Assembly: GCA_002483465.1 (NCBI GenBank)
Contig: DLHX01000001.1
Location: 62,238-126,237, forward strand
DNA length: 64,000 nucleotides
Direction: 5' to 3'
Origin: Micavibrio sp. UBA7657
Lineage (GTDB): Bacteria; Pseudomonadota; Alphaproteobacteria; Micavibrionales; Micavibrionaceae
Under the pieces are notes generated by a model that was given only the letters and a program-made list of their open reading frames with translations, was not told where the DNA came from and searched no databases. Shown piece after piece: positions 24,495-31,596 of this stretch. A program made the translations under genes and the position numbers. Within the stretch, counting starts at the first letter, position 1; each line of letters opens with the position of its first letter.

Positions 24495-24929
24495 TTACAG
24501 TCCTGAAACTGGCGCGGTATCGGAAATTACGTTCCCTTTATTGGTGAAATAAACATCCGGCTTGTCAAAATATTGGGCTGCCGCTGCTTGCAGGCGCTCC
24601 GCAAAATTTTTGCTGTCGAAATCATTTTCAAAAGCATGAACCGTAAGCGTAACGACGGAATGAACAACCGCGTTCTTGTCCTTATCCGGAATGTTCGCAT
24701 ACGGCTCGCTGAATGCCTTTATAATATGCGCCAGACTGTTGATACGGCTCAGGCTCCTGCTCGTGAATGGCGATTCTGTTCCTTCCGGGAGTTTTTTAGG
24801 GCGCGGCGGGTGGCAATGATACTTGTGAACCTCGGACAAAAGCGCTTCAACCTGCGTATGCATCTTTCTATTCATCCCCTCGACGGCAGGCTTGTCTTCT
24901 GCATTCACCTGTTGAAATGAACCGCGCAT
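24495..24929 (-). CDS. Helical-module protein, one module (144 residues)
   Basis: The single module spans about residues 25-135: VEALLSEVHKYH, INSLAHIIKAFSEPYANI, NAVVHSVVTLTVHAFENDFD, SKNFAERLQAAAAQYFDKPD, VYFTNKGNVI. It begins one base after the stop of the 441-residue gene, so translation is probably coupled; no clear ribosome site is needed. The N-terminal 20 residues are not modular. It is soluble and all-alpha by inspection, with unknown function. Confidence 0.62.
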   Translation of the reverse strand: MRGSFQQVNAEDKPAVEGMNRKMHTQVEALLSEVHKYHCHPPRPKKLPEGTESPFTSRSLSRINSLAHIIKAFSEPYANIPDKDKNAVVHSVVTLTVHAFENDFDSKNFAERLQAAAAQYFDKPDVYFTNKGNVISDTAPVSGL

Positions 24930-24930
24930 C

Positions 24931-26256
24931 TTAAACCAGGTCCAGATTTTGAAGTTCGTGCGCCGGTGAGCGAACCGTATTAAAATTCAGCGCGTTACCG
25001 GGATTTTCAAAATACGCTTTCTTGTCTTTGCCGTGCTCGATTGCCGCGGCCTTCAGCCTGTGCGCAATGACAGTGGCATCAACCCCGTTGTTCCCCGCAT
25101 CAAGCACATACTGCACGACCGAGTTCGCAACCGGGCCTATATCCATAGTCTTGTAATCCGGCGCGACTTCTTTCAGGAGACTTATAATTTTTTCCAGGTA
25201 GATAAAAATTTGCTCTATCGTCTCGGCATCATAATCCCTGTATCGAATTCTTTCGTTTCTGAAACCATCGCCGAGCGACCGGTTTTTTGAAACAATTTCG
25301 TCGAAGGTGGTGTGATATTGTTCAACCGTTAGCAGTACCGACCCGGCATAATTTTTCGCATGTGCGTGCCGTTCTTCATCCGTGATCCGCATAAAATCGC
25401 AGGGATAATCGATCAGCTTTTCGCGCGGAATAACCGGCGCGATGTTTTCGATCTCGTCGAAAAAACCGTACTCGCCGCTCCCGTGTATTTCCGCCGCTCT
25501 TTCCAGCCTGTCTACCAGGTCGATACGGTCCATCTCTCCCCTGGCAAAACGGTGCGCCTGCGCAAGGACCGAAGCTACGACCTCGTTCCTGTCGCGGTCC
25601 CGCATATAAATATCGTGATACGGGTTCAGCTCGCTTGCCGCCTCCTCGATCTCGCTTAATTGAGAGTCCAGTCTATCGACTATGGACGGTGTCACCGCCT
25701 CCATTTGCTCCCATATGTGACCATAACTTCTGACCGATCTTAGAAGCACCTTGGCAACGTATTGCACCCTTCCTCTCATGGAATCGGGCGGGCTCAAAAC
25801 CAGTTTATCCTTACCCGTTATCTCGTTCGTAACGGCATTCTCGGGTTTTGTGAAAAAACTTTCCCCCTGCGCTGCGTGGGCCGCCGCTGTTTTTCTCAAA
25901 GCGCGCGCCAGATCATAAGAATCGAATTTACCGTAGTAGCCTTTAACCGAATGAACGGCTCGCGTCGCGATTGAATCCACAACGGGATTATCGCCCCGAA
26001 TATCCGCAAAAAGCTGGGCATTGCCAACCACCGCATCAGCCGCGGAATACACCTTTATTAATTGGCCGCGCAGCCACTCTTCCGGCAGGTCCGACCCCCG
26101 GGTTGCGGAAATTTTAAACTGAGCGGCTAAATGGTTTTTTTGATCGAGCGTAAATTCCTGATGAGCGACATCATAATCGTGAACGCTCTGCAGTAACTGC
26201 ACGACAAGGCCTTGGCCGCGCGCATTCAGTTCACTCGTCAAATCGGTAATGCTCAT
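24931..26256 (-). CDS. Helical-module protein, three modules (441 residues)
   Basis: This is the first gene of the cluster, with AGAGAGA upstream of ATG 26256. Three modules lie at about 15-143, 162-274 and 302-424. Each has an opening helix (VVQLLQSVHDYDVAH; VLLRSVRSYGHIW; SVLLTVEQYHTTFDE), a middle helix, the core N-x-V-V/A-x-S-I/V (NPVVDSIATRAVHSV; NEVVASVLAQAHRFARGEMD; GPVANSVVQYVLDAG), a helix of the type D-x-x-x-L-A-x-x-L-x-x-A-A, and a closing FF/YF-x-x-P-E/G-N-A. The internal repetition shows growth by duplication. No enzyme motif, signal peptide or membrane helix is seen. Confidence 0.68.
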   Translation of the reverse strand: MSITDLTSELNARGQGLVVQLLQSVHDYDVAHQEFTLDQKNHLAAQFKISATRGSDLPEEWLRGQLIKVYSAADAVVGNAQLFADIRGDNPVVDSIATRAVHSVKGYYGKFDSYDLARALRKTAAAHAAQGESFFTKPENAVTNEITGKDKLVLSPPDSMRGRVQYVAKVLLRSVRSYGHIWEQMEAVTPSIVDRLDSQLSEIEEAASELNPYHDIYMRDRDRNEVVASVLAQAHRFARGEMDRIDLVDRLERAAEIHGSGEYGFFDEIENIAPVIPREKLIDYPCDFMRITDEERHAHAKNYAGSVLLTVEQYHTTFDEIVSKNRSLGDGFRNERIRYRDYDAETIEQIFIYLEKIISLLKEVAPDYKTMDIGPVANSVVQYVLDAGNNGVDATVIAHRLKAAAIEHGKDKKAYFENPGNALNFNTVRSPAHELQNLDLV

Positions 26257-26347
26257 TTGAAAAATCTCTCTCTAAAACCGGTTAATCTTTTGGAAAATCT
26301 GGTTTTAATGGAGATTTAAGATTATGTCAATGAAAACGCTGGGAGAT

Positions 26348-26641
26348 TTAAGGCTGGCCCGCTTCAGGTCCCTGTGAAGACCTGGCTTTTGCCTTGTTGA
26401 GTAAATACACAGCCACTGCGCCGCCGGCCAAACCGAAAACAACAGTAAGTCCCGGCTGGTTGCCTTCCAATACGTGCAATTGACGCAAAGCTTCCACGGC
26501 GGCAGGCCCTATCATTGACGCCGCACCCGCTACAGGGGCGAATTTCGCAATGAGGCGAACATCCGGTGAATCTAAAAAGCGGTCGATAAAACTACTGGTG
26601 CGCATGCCAAACCATAATACGAAAAATTCTGCCAGTGCCAC
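26348..26641 (-). CDS. Small membrane protein, 97 residues
   Basis: The frame opens with GTG at 26641, 7 nt after the lipoprotein stop; an in-frame ATG at 26605 would give 85 residues. A hydrophobic Gly/Ala-rich segment lies near the C-terminus (LTVVFGLAGGAVAVYLLNKAK), with a weaker one near residues 33-48 (FAPVAGAASMIGPAAVEAL). The tail is polar (RSSQGPEAGQP). No ribosome site is apparent, so it may be coupled to the upstream gene. The family is not recognised. Confidence 0.42.
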   Translation of the reverse strand: MALAEFFVLWFGMRTSSFIDRFLDSPDVRLIAKFAPVAGAASMIGPAAVEALRQLHVLEGNQPGLTVVFGLAGGAVAVYLLNKAKARSSQGPEAGQP

Positions 26642-26647
26642 AAATTT

Positions 26648-27277
26648 TTACAAACGCTTACGCGGCGGCAGGTTCGCTGGCCGCCACTCATCCAGCCACA
26701 CATCGATGGGAACAACCGCAGGTGGCTTGCCGCTGTCGAAATAATAGGAATCGATTGCATAAATCTCGCCGGAATTTTTCTCCTTCACCGCACCGCTATT
26801 GTGAGGCCACTGGCCGTCGACCAGGAACCCCCGGTGGATCGGCGGCGCGGCGTCGTGATATTCCAGCAACCCCGCCTCATCCAGAAACTCGAGATAATGC
26901 GTCGTGTTGATTGCTTCGTCGATGCAATCCATCTGCGCCTGGTCGTTCTCAAACGTATTCGCCTCGCCGAAATCAGGCGCGAGCTTCGCATCCTTCGTCG
27001 ATTCCGCCTCTAAAATTGCCACCGCTTTCGTAATCTGTTCACGCTCTTTTTCGGGTGTTTTCGCGGGCTTTTTGAAAACAGCCGCGACCTTGTTCCACTG
27101 CTTTTCATCCAGCGTTACAAGGCTTTTTTCGGAACATGAAAAACCGTGGCAGAGTTTGAATTCGCCCGGCCAGTCGCTCTTGCTCGAATACGGCATCATG
27201 CTGATACCATTGCCCTTGGCGCAGCCTGCCAAAAGAATGACGGAAAGGATCAAAAATTCTTTTTTCAACTTCATCAC
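26648..27277 (-). CDS. Putative lipoprotein of unknown function
   Basis: The N-terminus MKLKKEFLILSVILLAGCAKG is a lipoprotein signal with lipobox LAGC. The preferred start is ATG 27274; GTG 27277 is next to it. The mature ~190 residues contain a Cys pair (LCHGFSCSEKSLVTL), the segment QAQMDCIDEAINTTHYLEFL, and a C-terminal part GEIYAIDSYYFDSGKPP...IDVWLDEWRP. It should be anchored on the inner or outer membrane facing the periplasm. It is divergent from cmk with about 20 bp between starts, so promoters overlap. I do not recognise a named family. Confidence 0.65.
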   Translation of the reverse strand: MMKLKKEFLILSVILLAGCAKGNGISMMPYSSKSDWPGEFKLCHGFSCSEKSLVTLDEKQWNKVAAVFKKPAKTPEKEREQITKAVAILEAESTKDAKLAPDFGEANTFENDQAQMDCIDEAINTTHYLEFLDEAGLLEYHDAAPPIHRGFLVDGQWPHNSGAVKEKNSGEIYAIDSYYFDSGKPPAVVPIDVWLDEWRPANLPPRKRL

Positions 27278-27290
27278 CGCATGTTAGAAG
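27262..27290 (+). promoter_or_regulatory. Promoter of cmk placed at the start codon
   Basis: TTTTCA (27262-27267), 17 nt, then TAGAAG (27285-27290) with an extended -10 TG at 27282-27283. The cmk ATG follows after 6 nt, so the transcript would be leaderless. The boxes lie inside the start of the divergent lipoprotein gene. Confidence 0.45.
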
Positions 27291-27296
27291 CGAAGC

Positions 27297-27977
27297 ATGA
27301 CGAACACCAGACCAGTCATAGCCATCGACGGTCCCGCCGCCAGCGGCAAGGGCACCATCGCGCGTAAAATCGCCGCTGCGCTGGATTTCAATTACCTCGA
27401 CACCGGCCTGCTCTATCGCGCCATCGGCTACGGCGTAACCTCGACCGGCGGCAACCCGTCCGATTTGCAAACGGCTTTGACCGTCGCGCGTTCCCTGCCT
27501 GACCGCGTGAAAACCGATCCTGCTTTCCTCCAGAACCCGGACCTGCGCACCGACGCGGCCTCGGAATCCGCCTCGCTCGTCGCTTCCATGCAGGATGTCC
27601 GTGATGTAATCCTCGCCCTCCAGCGCGATTTCGCCCAGAATCCGGGCAAATCACCTAATGGAAACAATTACTTAGGCGCAGTCCTCGACGGCCGCGACAT
27701 CGGCACCGTCATCTGCCCTGCCGCCCCGGCCAAATTGTTCGTCTCGGCCGCAGTCGAAACCCGCGCTGAGCGCCGCCTAAAAGAGTTGCAATCACGGGGC
27801 ATTATCACTACATATGAGGCCGTTTTAAGGGATATGCGTGAGCGGGACGCCCGCGACGCTGAACGGAAAATAGCCCCCATGAAACCGGCCGGTGATGCCC
27901 TCGAATTGGACACCACCGATCTAAACCCGGATCAGGCTTTTGAAAAAGCCATGGACTATATCCGCTCTCGCCTCTGA
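27297..27977 (+). CDS. cmk: Cytidylate kinase
   Basis: This phosphorylates CMP and dCMP to the diphosphates. The 226-residue protein has the P-loop IDGPAASGKGTIARKIA, then FNYLDTGLLYRAIGY, VLDGRDIGTVICP for nucleotide binding, and the lid-region ERDARDAERKIAPMKPA. LDTTDL near the C-terminus is typical. It lies upstream of rpsA, the usual alphaproteobacterial order. No ribosome site is evident; the start appears leaderless. Confidence 0.95.
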   Translation: MTNTRPVIAIDGPAASGKGTIARKIAAALDFNYLDTGLLYRAIGYGVTSTGGNPSDLQTALTVARSLPDRVKTDPAFLQNPDLRTDAASESASLVASMQDVRDVILALQRDFAQNPGKSPNGNNYLGAVLDGRDIGTVICPAAPAKLFVSAAVETRAERRLKELQSRGIITTYEAVLRDMRERDARDAERKIAPMKPAGDALELDTTDLNPDQAFEKAMDYIRSRL

Positions 27978-28001
27978 CTGGAGCGCGCATAAATTAAAAC
28001 C

Positions 28002-28052
28002 CTTAAAGCAGGTGTTCGCACCACGGCCTCCAAAAAGCGAGGGTGGTTTAAG
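28002..28052 (+). promoter_or_regulatory. Structured leader of rpsA
   Basis: In the 103-nt region between cmk and rpsA, CTTAAA (28002-28007) can pair with TTTAAG (28047-28052). Inside lie a UUCG hairpin (GGTG-TTCG-CACC, 28011-28022) and a second stem (CCTC 28027-28030 with GAGG 28039-28042). CCAC at 28021-28024 could instead pair with GTGG at 28043-28046, giving an alternative fold. S1 is known to repress its own mRNA in E. coli, so this may be an autoregulatory site; that is inference. Confidence 0.45.
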
Positions 28053-28080
28053 CGTTCGCCACGAAAGGAAGTAAATCACC

Positions 28081-29916
28081 ATGGCAAGTACAGCCGCAAA
28101 ACTAATCGATAGGGAAGACTCCAACGAATTCGCAGCACTGCTGAAAGAATCGCTTGGCGGTTCCACTAAATTTGAAGGCAATGTCGTCACCGGCACGGTC
28201 GTCGGTCTGACCGATGATTTCGTCATCGTCGACGTTGGTCTGAAATCCGAAGGCCGCATCGCGGTCCAGGAATTCTCCAAGCCTGGCGAAGATCCGGAAG
28301 TCCGGATCGGCGACAGCATCGAGGTCTTCGTTGAGAAAATCGAAGGCCGCGACGGCGAGTCCGTCCTCTCCCGCGAAAAAGCGCGCCGTGAGGAAGTCTG
28401 GATCGAGCTGGAAAAATCCCACAAGAAGAACGAGCGCGTCACCGGCATTATTTTTGGCCGCGTGAAAGGCGGCTTTACCGTCGATCTCGGCGGCGCCGTT
28501 GCATTTCTGCCCGGCTCACAAGTGGATATTCGTCCCGTAAGAGACGTCTCGCCGCTGATGGGCGCGCCGCAGCCGTTCCTCATCCTGAAAATGGACCGCG
28601 CGCGCGGCAACATTGTTGTCTCGCGCCGTGCCGTGCTCGAGGAAAGCCGCGAGAGCGCGCGTTCCGACCTGCTCGACACGCTGAAAGAAGGCAAGATCCT
28701 GCAGGGCGTCGTCAAGAACATCACCGATTACGGTGCGTTCGTCGACCTCGGCGGCGTCGATGGCCTGCTCCACGTCACAGATATCTCGTGGAAGCGCGTC
28801 AATCACCCCTCCGAAGTGCTGCAGATCGGCCAGAGCATCGACGTCCAGGTTATTCGTTTCAACGAAGAAACCGGACGCATTTCTCTCGGCATGAAACAGC
28901 TCGAGGATGACCCCTGGAAAGACGTTGCCGCGAAATTCACCGTTGGTGAAAAATTCAAGGGCCGCGTCACGAACATCGCCGACTACGGCGCGTTCGTCGA
29001 ACTTCAGGAAGGCATCGAAGGCCTCGTTCACGTCTCGGAAATGTCCTGGACCAAGAAAAACGTTCACCCCGGCAAAATCATTTCTACTTCGCAGGAAGTG
29101 GAAGTCGTGGTGCTCGACGTCGATCCGGACAAACGCCGCATCTCTCTGGGCCTGAAACAGGCGCAGGAAAACCCCTGGAAGAAATACGCCGACTCCAAAA
29201 CGATCGGCGATGAGATCGAGGGCGAAGTGCGCAACGTTACCGAATTCGGCCTGTTCGTTGGCCTCACCGATGAAATCGACGGCATGGTTCACCTGTCCGA
29301 CATTTCATGGGAAGACAACAACGAAGAGACGCTCAAAGCGTTCAACAAGGGCGACAAGGTCAAGGCGAAAATCCTCGACATGTCTCCTGAGAAGGAACGC
29401 GTTGCGCTCGGCATCAAGCAACTGACCAAAGACCCGCACGAAGGCAAGCGCCCGAAAAAGTCTAGCGCTTCCAAGGGCGGCGCCGAAGGCAAGGGCGAGG
29501 TGGTCACTGCGACCGTCTCGGCCATCACTTCGGGCGGCATCGAAGTCTCCGTCGGCGATCAGAAAGGCTTCATCAAGAAGTCCGATCTGTCGCGTGAGCG
29601 TTCGGAACAGCGTTCCGACCGTTTCGCAGTCGGCGAGAAGATCGACGCCAAGGTCATGAGCACCGACAAGAAAGGCCAGCTCAACCTCTCCATCAAGGCC
29701 CGCGAAATCGACGAAGACAAGCAGGCGATGAAGGAATTCGGCTCGACCGAATCCGGCGCATCGCTCGGCGACATTCTCGGCGCGGCGCTCGGCAAGAAAT
29801 CCGATGAGTCTTCGGAAGAAAAGCCGAAAGCGAAAAAAGCCTCGAAGAAAAAAGCTGACGACGCCGAAGAAGGCGAAGAAAAGCCGAAAAAGAAAAAGAA
29901 GAAGGACGAGGAATAA
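28081..29916 (+). CDS. rpsA: 30S ribosomal protein S1
   Basis: S1 binds mRNA at the small subunit and helps initiation. The 611-residue protein has six S1 repeats; the clearest are GVVKNITDYGAFVDLGGVDG, GRVTNIADYGAFVELQEGIE and GEVRNVTEFGLFVGLTDEID. The last repeat is followed by a strongly charged Lys/Glu tail (about 570-611) that ends KPKKKKKKDEE. AAAGGAAG precedes the ATG. The tail is longer and more basic than that of E. coli S1 (557 residues). A clear terminator follows at 29941. Confidence 0.97.
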   Translation: MASTAAKLIDREDSNEFAALLKESLGGSTKFEGNVVTGTVVGLTDDFVIVDVGLKSEGRIAVQEFSKPGEDPEVRIGDSIEVFVEKIEGRDGESVLSREKARREEVWIELEKSHKKNERVTGIIFGRVKGGFTVDLGGAVAFLPGSQVDIRPVRDVSPLMGAPQPFLILKMDRARGNIVVSRRAVLEESRESARSDLLDTLKEGKILQGVVKNITDYGAFVDLGGVDGLLHVTDISWKRVNHPSEVLQIGQSIDVQVIRFNEETGRISLGMKQLEDDPWKDVAAKFTVGEKFKGRVTNIADYGAFVELQEGIEGLVHVSEMSWTKKNVHPGKIISTSQEVEVVVLDVDPDKRRISLGLKQAQENPWKKYADSKTIGDEIEGEVRNVTEFGLFVGLTDEIDGMVHLSDISWEDNNEETLKAFNKGDKVKAKILDMSPEKERVALGIKQLTKDPHEGKRPKKSSASKGGAEGKGEVVTATVSAITSGGIEVSVGDQKGFIKKSDLSRERSEQRSDRFAVGEKIDAKVMSTDKKGQLNLSIKAREIDEDKQAMKEFGSTESGASLGDILGAALGKKSDESSEEKPKAKKASKKKADDAEEGEEKPKKKKKKDEE

Positions 29917-29940
29917 TTTCCTCCCACTCTTCACGAATAC

Positions 29941-29971
29941 AAAAACCCGGGATCATCTCCCGGGTTTTTTT
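29941..29971 (+). terminator. Rho-independent terminator after rpsA
   Basis: The stem AAAAACCCGGGA / TCCCGGGTTTTTTT closes a 5-nt loop 24 nt after the rpsA stop. The same stem sequence is used at 30677-30707. Confidence 0.92.
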
Positions 29972-29986
29972 CTCCCCCCCCCCTTT

Positions 29987-30022
29987 GTCATCCCGGCGAA
30001 AGCCGGGATCCCGTGGGATCCA
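29987..30022. repeat. Dispersed GTCATCC...GGATCC palindrome, copy 1
   Basis: GTCATCCCGGCGAAAGCCGG is followed by GATCCCGTGGGATCCA. The core CCCGGC-GAAA-GCCGGG is a tight hairpin. Elements of this type are widely scattered in proteobacterial intergenic DNA. A related copy lies at 30636-30664, so the pair brackets the stress-protein gene. Confidence 0.75.
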
Positions 30023-30088
30023 TTCCCTCACGGAACCAATACCCCCGCGCCCTGTTTGTCTCCTACAAGCTCACAAAGGAGACCCACC

Positions 30089-30622
30089 ATGGACCACATC
30101 ACAGCAATCTTTGAAACCCGCGAGGACGCTGAACGCGCCCTCATCCAGCTCGAATCCGTCGGCGTCACCGCCGACCAGACCAGCCTTCTCGCCACCGAAG
30201 AAACACGCGGCGATTTCGTCATCGAAAACAACACCAAAGCCGAAGAAGGCGCAACCACCGGCGCAGCCATCGGCGGCTTGTCCGGCGCAGTTCTGGCTGG
30301 TTTGACCTCCGCAGGTGCCATCGTCATTCCGGGCCTTAACCTCGTCGTGTCCGGTTATCTCGTCGCGGCCGTTGCCGGTTTCGGCCTCGGCGCGGCAGGC
30401 GGCAGCATCATCGGCGCGCTCGCAGGCCTCGGCTTCCCCGAGAACGAAGCGAAAATCTACGAAGAGCAACTCGGCCACGGCAGCTACCTGATCGCCGTGA
30501 AACCCGCTGATGGCGAACAGAAAAAAGAAGTGAAGCGCATTTTAGATGAAGCCAAAACCCACGGCGCTCGCTCTGATCGCAAGGACGCCACCAACATTGA
30601 CCGCAGCGGCGTTATTATTTAA
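30089..30622 (+). CDS. General stress protein 17M-like protein with glycine-zipper segment
   Basis: AAAGGAG lies 7-13 nt before ATG 30089, giving 177 residues. The frame extends upstream through the terminator and repeat, which is not coding. The N-terminus (MDHITAIFETREDAERALIQ, LESVGVTADQTSLLA) resembles the YflT / heat-induced GSP17M alpha/beta fold. The centre is a Gly/Ala-rich hydrophobic stretch (about 55-120, GATTGAAIGGLSGAVLAGL, AAVAGFGLGAAGGSIIGAL), like glycine-zipper membrane segments. The C-terminus (GSYLIAVKPADGEQKKEVKR, ILDEAKTHGARS) repeats the ferredoxin-like part. It probably functions in envelope or osmotic stress. It is a monocistron between two matching terminators. Confidence 0.72.
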   Translation: MDHITAIFETREDAERALIQLESVGVTADQTSLLATEETRGDFVIENNTKAEEGATTGAAIGGLSGAVLAGLTSAGAIVIPGLNLVVSGYLVAAVAGFGLGAAGGSIIGALAGLGFPENEAKIYEEQLGHGSYLIAVKPADGEQKKEVKRILDEAKTHGARSDRKDATNIDRSGVII

Positions 30623-30635
30623 TCCGCCTCCACTT

Positions 30636-30664
30636 CGTCATCCTCCGGCTTGTCCGGGGGATCC
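30636..30664. repeat. Dispersed GTCATCC...GGATCC element, copy 2
   Basis: CGTCATCCTCCGGCTTGTCC then GGGGGATCCA. It shares the GTCATCC and GGATCCA ends with copy 1 at 29987 but has a different centre (CCGG-CTTGT-CCGG). It lies between the stress gene and its terminator. Confidence 0.65.
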
Positions 30665-30676
30665 ATAAAAAAAATA

Positions 30677-30708
30677 CAAAAAACCCGGGATTGCTCCCGG
30701 GTTTTTTA
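30677..30708. terminator. Bidirectional terminator between the stress gene and the restriction gene
   Basis: The stem AAAAAACCCGGGA / TCCCGGGTTTTTT with loop TTGC has an A-tract on one side and a T-tract on the other. It can serve the stress gene (+) and the convergent endonuclease gene (-), whose stop is at 30715. Confidence 0.9.
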
Positions 30709-30714
30709 TTTTCA

Positions 30715-31596
30715 TTAACTTGCAATTGTTTCAGTTGAACGAATTAGAGAACGGCCAATTTGCTTACAAAAATCGTCCCTGCTGGGAGCGTCTTTATACA
30801 TGACGGCTTGCTGCAAATTGGAATGGCTGGTCCCCTCAACAGTTTTTAATACTAATTTATATTGACCGGGGGCATCCGGATCATCATCAAATGCATAAGT
30901 CATAAAAATAACATTTACACTAGGATCCGCCAAATCTGACGAACACATAAAACTCGCTTCGTTTTTTATGTACCTGTAAACTTGCTCTTGGATAACAGCG
31001 ACAATTTTTGTTTTCCAATGATGGTGGTAATAACCTTTGGCGATCAATTGGGTGATGTATCTTTTATATACATTTTTCCAGTTGGGACCATAAGTTAATT
31101 TTGATTCCAACGGCTGCCCCAAGACAAGGGCCTCATACGCACTTCTGACAGATCCTGAAAAATCTATGGCTTGCAATTCCACGGAAAGAAATTGTCCTAT
31201 TCGATTATCGTCCAGCATATCTGCAATAACAAAATCGACATTTCCAAAACCCTTCATTTGAACTTCAGGAGCAATCTGAGGATTTTTAGGTGGAGGGCCA
31301 GGCCAGCAATGATGTATTACATCTCTCAGAAAATTGATGGCATAAAATCTTTTAGGACATACGCATATTAAATCTTCCATTGTGCTATGTTCTTTGGAAC
31401 TTCTCTTCCAAATACTGCACACGGGATAAGGAGTTGTAAGTTTGGTGCTTCGCTTTACACATTTAGACTTAATAAAAGGACAAAAAAACTCATCCACTGT
31501 CGGGTCGTAACCACTAACAGATTTTTTTCCTAAAATTTCGCCGATAATATTTTCAGGTTTATACAGCAACGAGATATTTCCCTTGCTCTTCTTCAC
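30715..31596 (-). CDS. NotI-like type II restriction endonuclease
   Basis: The 293-residue protein matches the NotI family in layout. A Cys-rich N-terminal metal site (FFCPFIKSKC, YPVCSIWKRS, LICVCPKRFYAINFL) is followed by the nuclease core VDFVIADMLDDNRIG and FLSVELQAIDFSGSV. There Asp and the Glu-x-Gln pair correspond to the PD-(D/E)xK site of NotI. It presumably cleaves DNA at a GC-rich site protected by the adjacent methylase. It overlaps the methylase end by 38 nt. The GTG at 31596 has no ribosome site; TTG 31569, 8 nt after AAGGGAA, is an alternative. The AT-rich composition indicates horizontal gain. Confidence 0.78.
   Translation of the reverse strand: MKKSKGNISLLYKPENIIGEILGKKSVSGYDPTVDEFFCPFIKSKCVKRSTKLTTPYPVCSIWKRSSKEHSTMEDLICVCPKRFYAINFLRDVIHHCWPGPPPKNPQIAPEVQMKGFGNVDFVIADMLDDNRIGQFLSVELQAIDFSGSVRSAYEALVLGQPLESKLTYGPNWKNVYKRYITQLIAKGYYHHHWKTKIVAVIQEQVYRYIKNEASFMCSSDLADPSVNVIFMTYAFDDDPDAPGQYKLVLKTVEGTSHSNLQQAVMYKDAPSRDDFCKQIGRSLIRSTETIAS

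Noticed and set aside
29804..30088. Upstream extension of the stress-protein frame into rpsA
   Set aside because: It overlaps rpsA in another frame and runs through a terminator and a repeat. The Shine-Dalgarno and fold start support ATG 30089.
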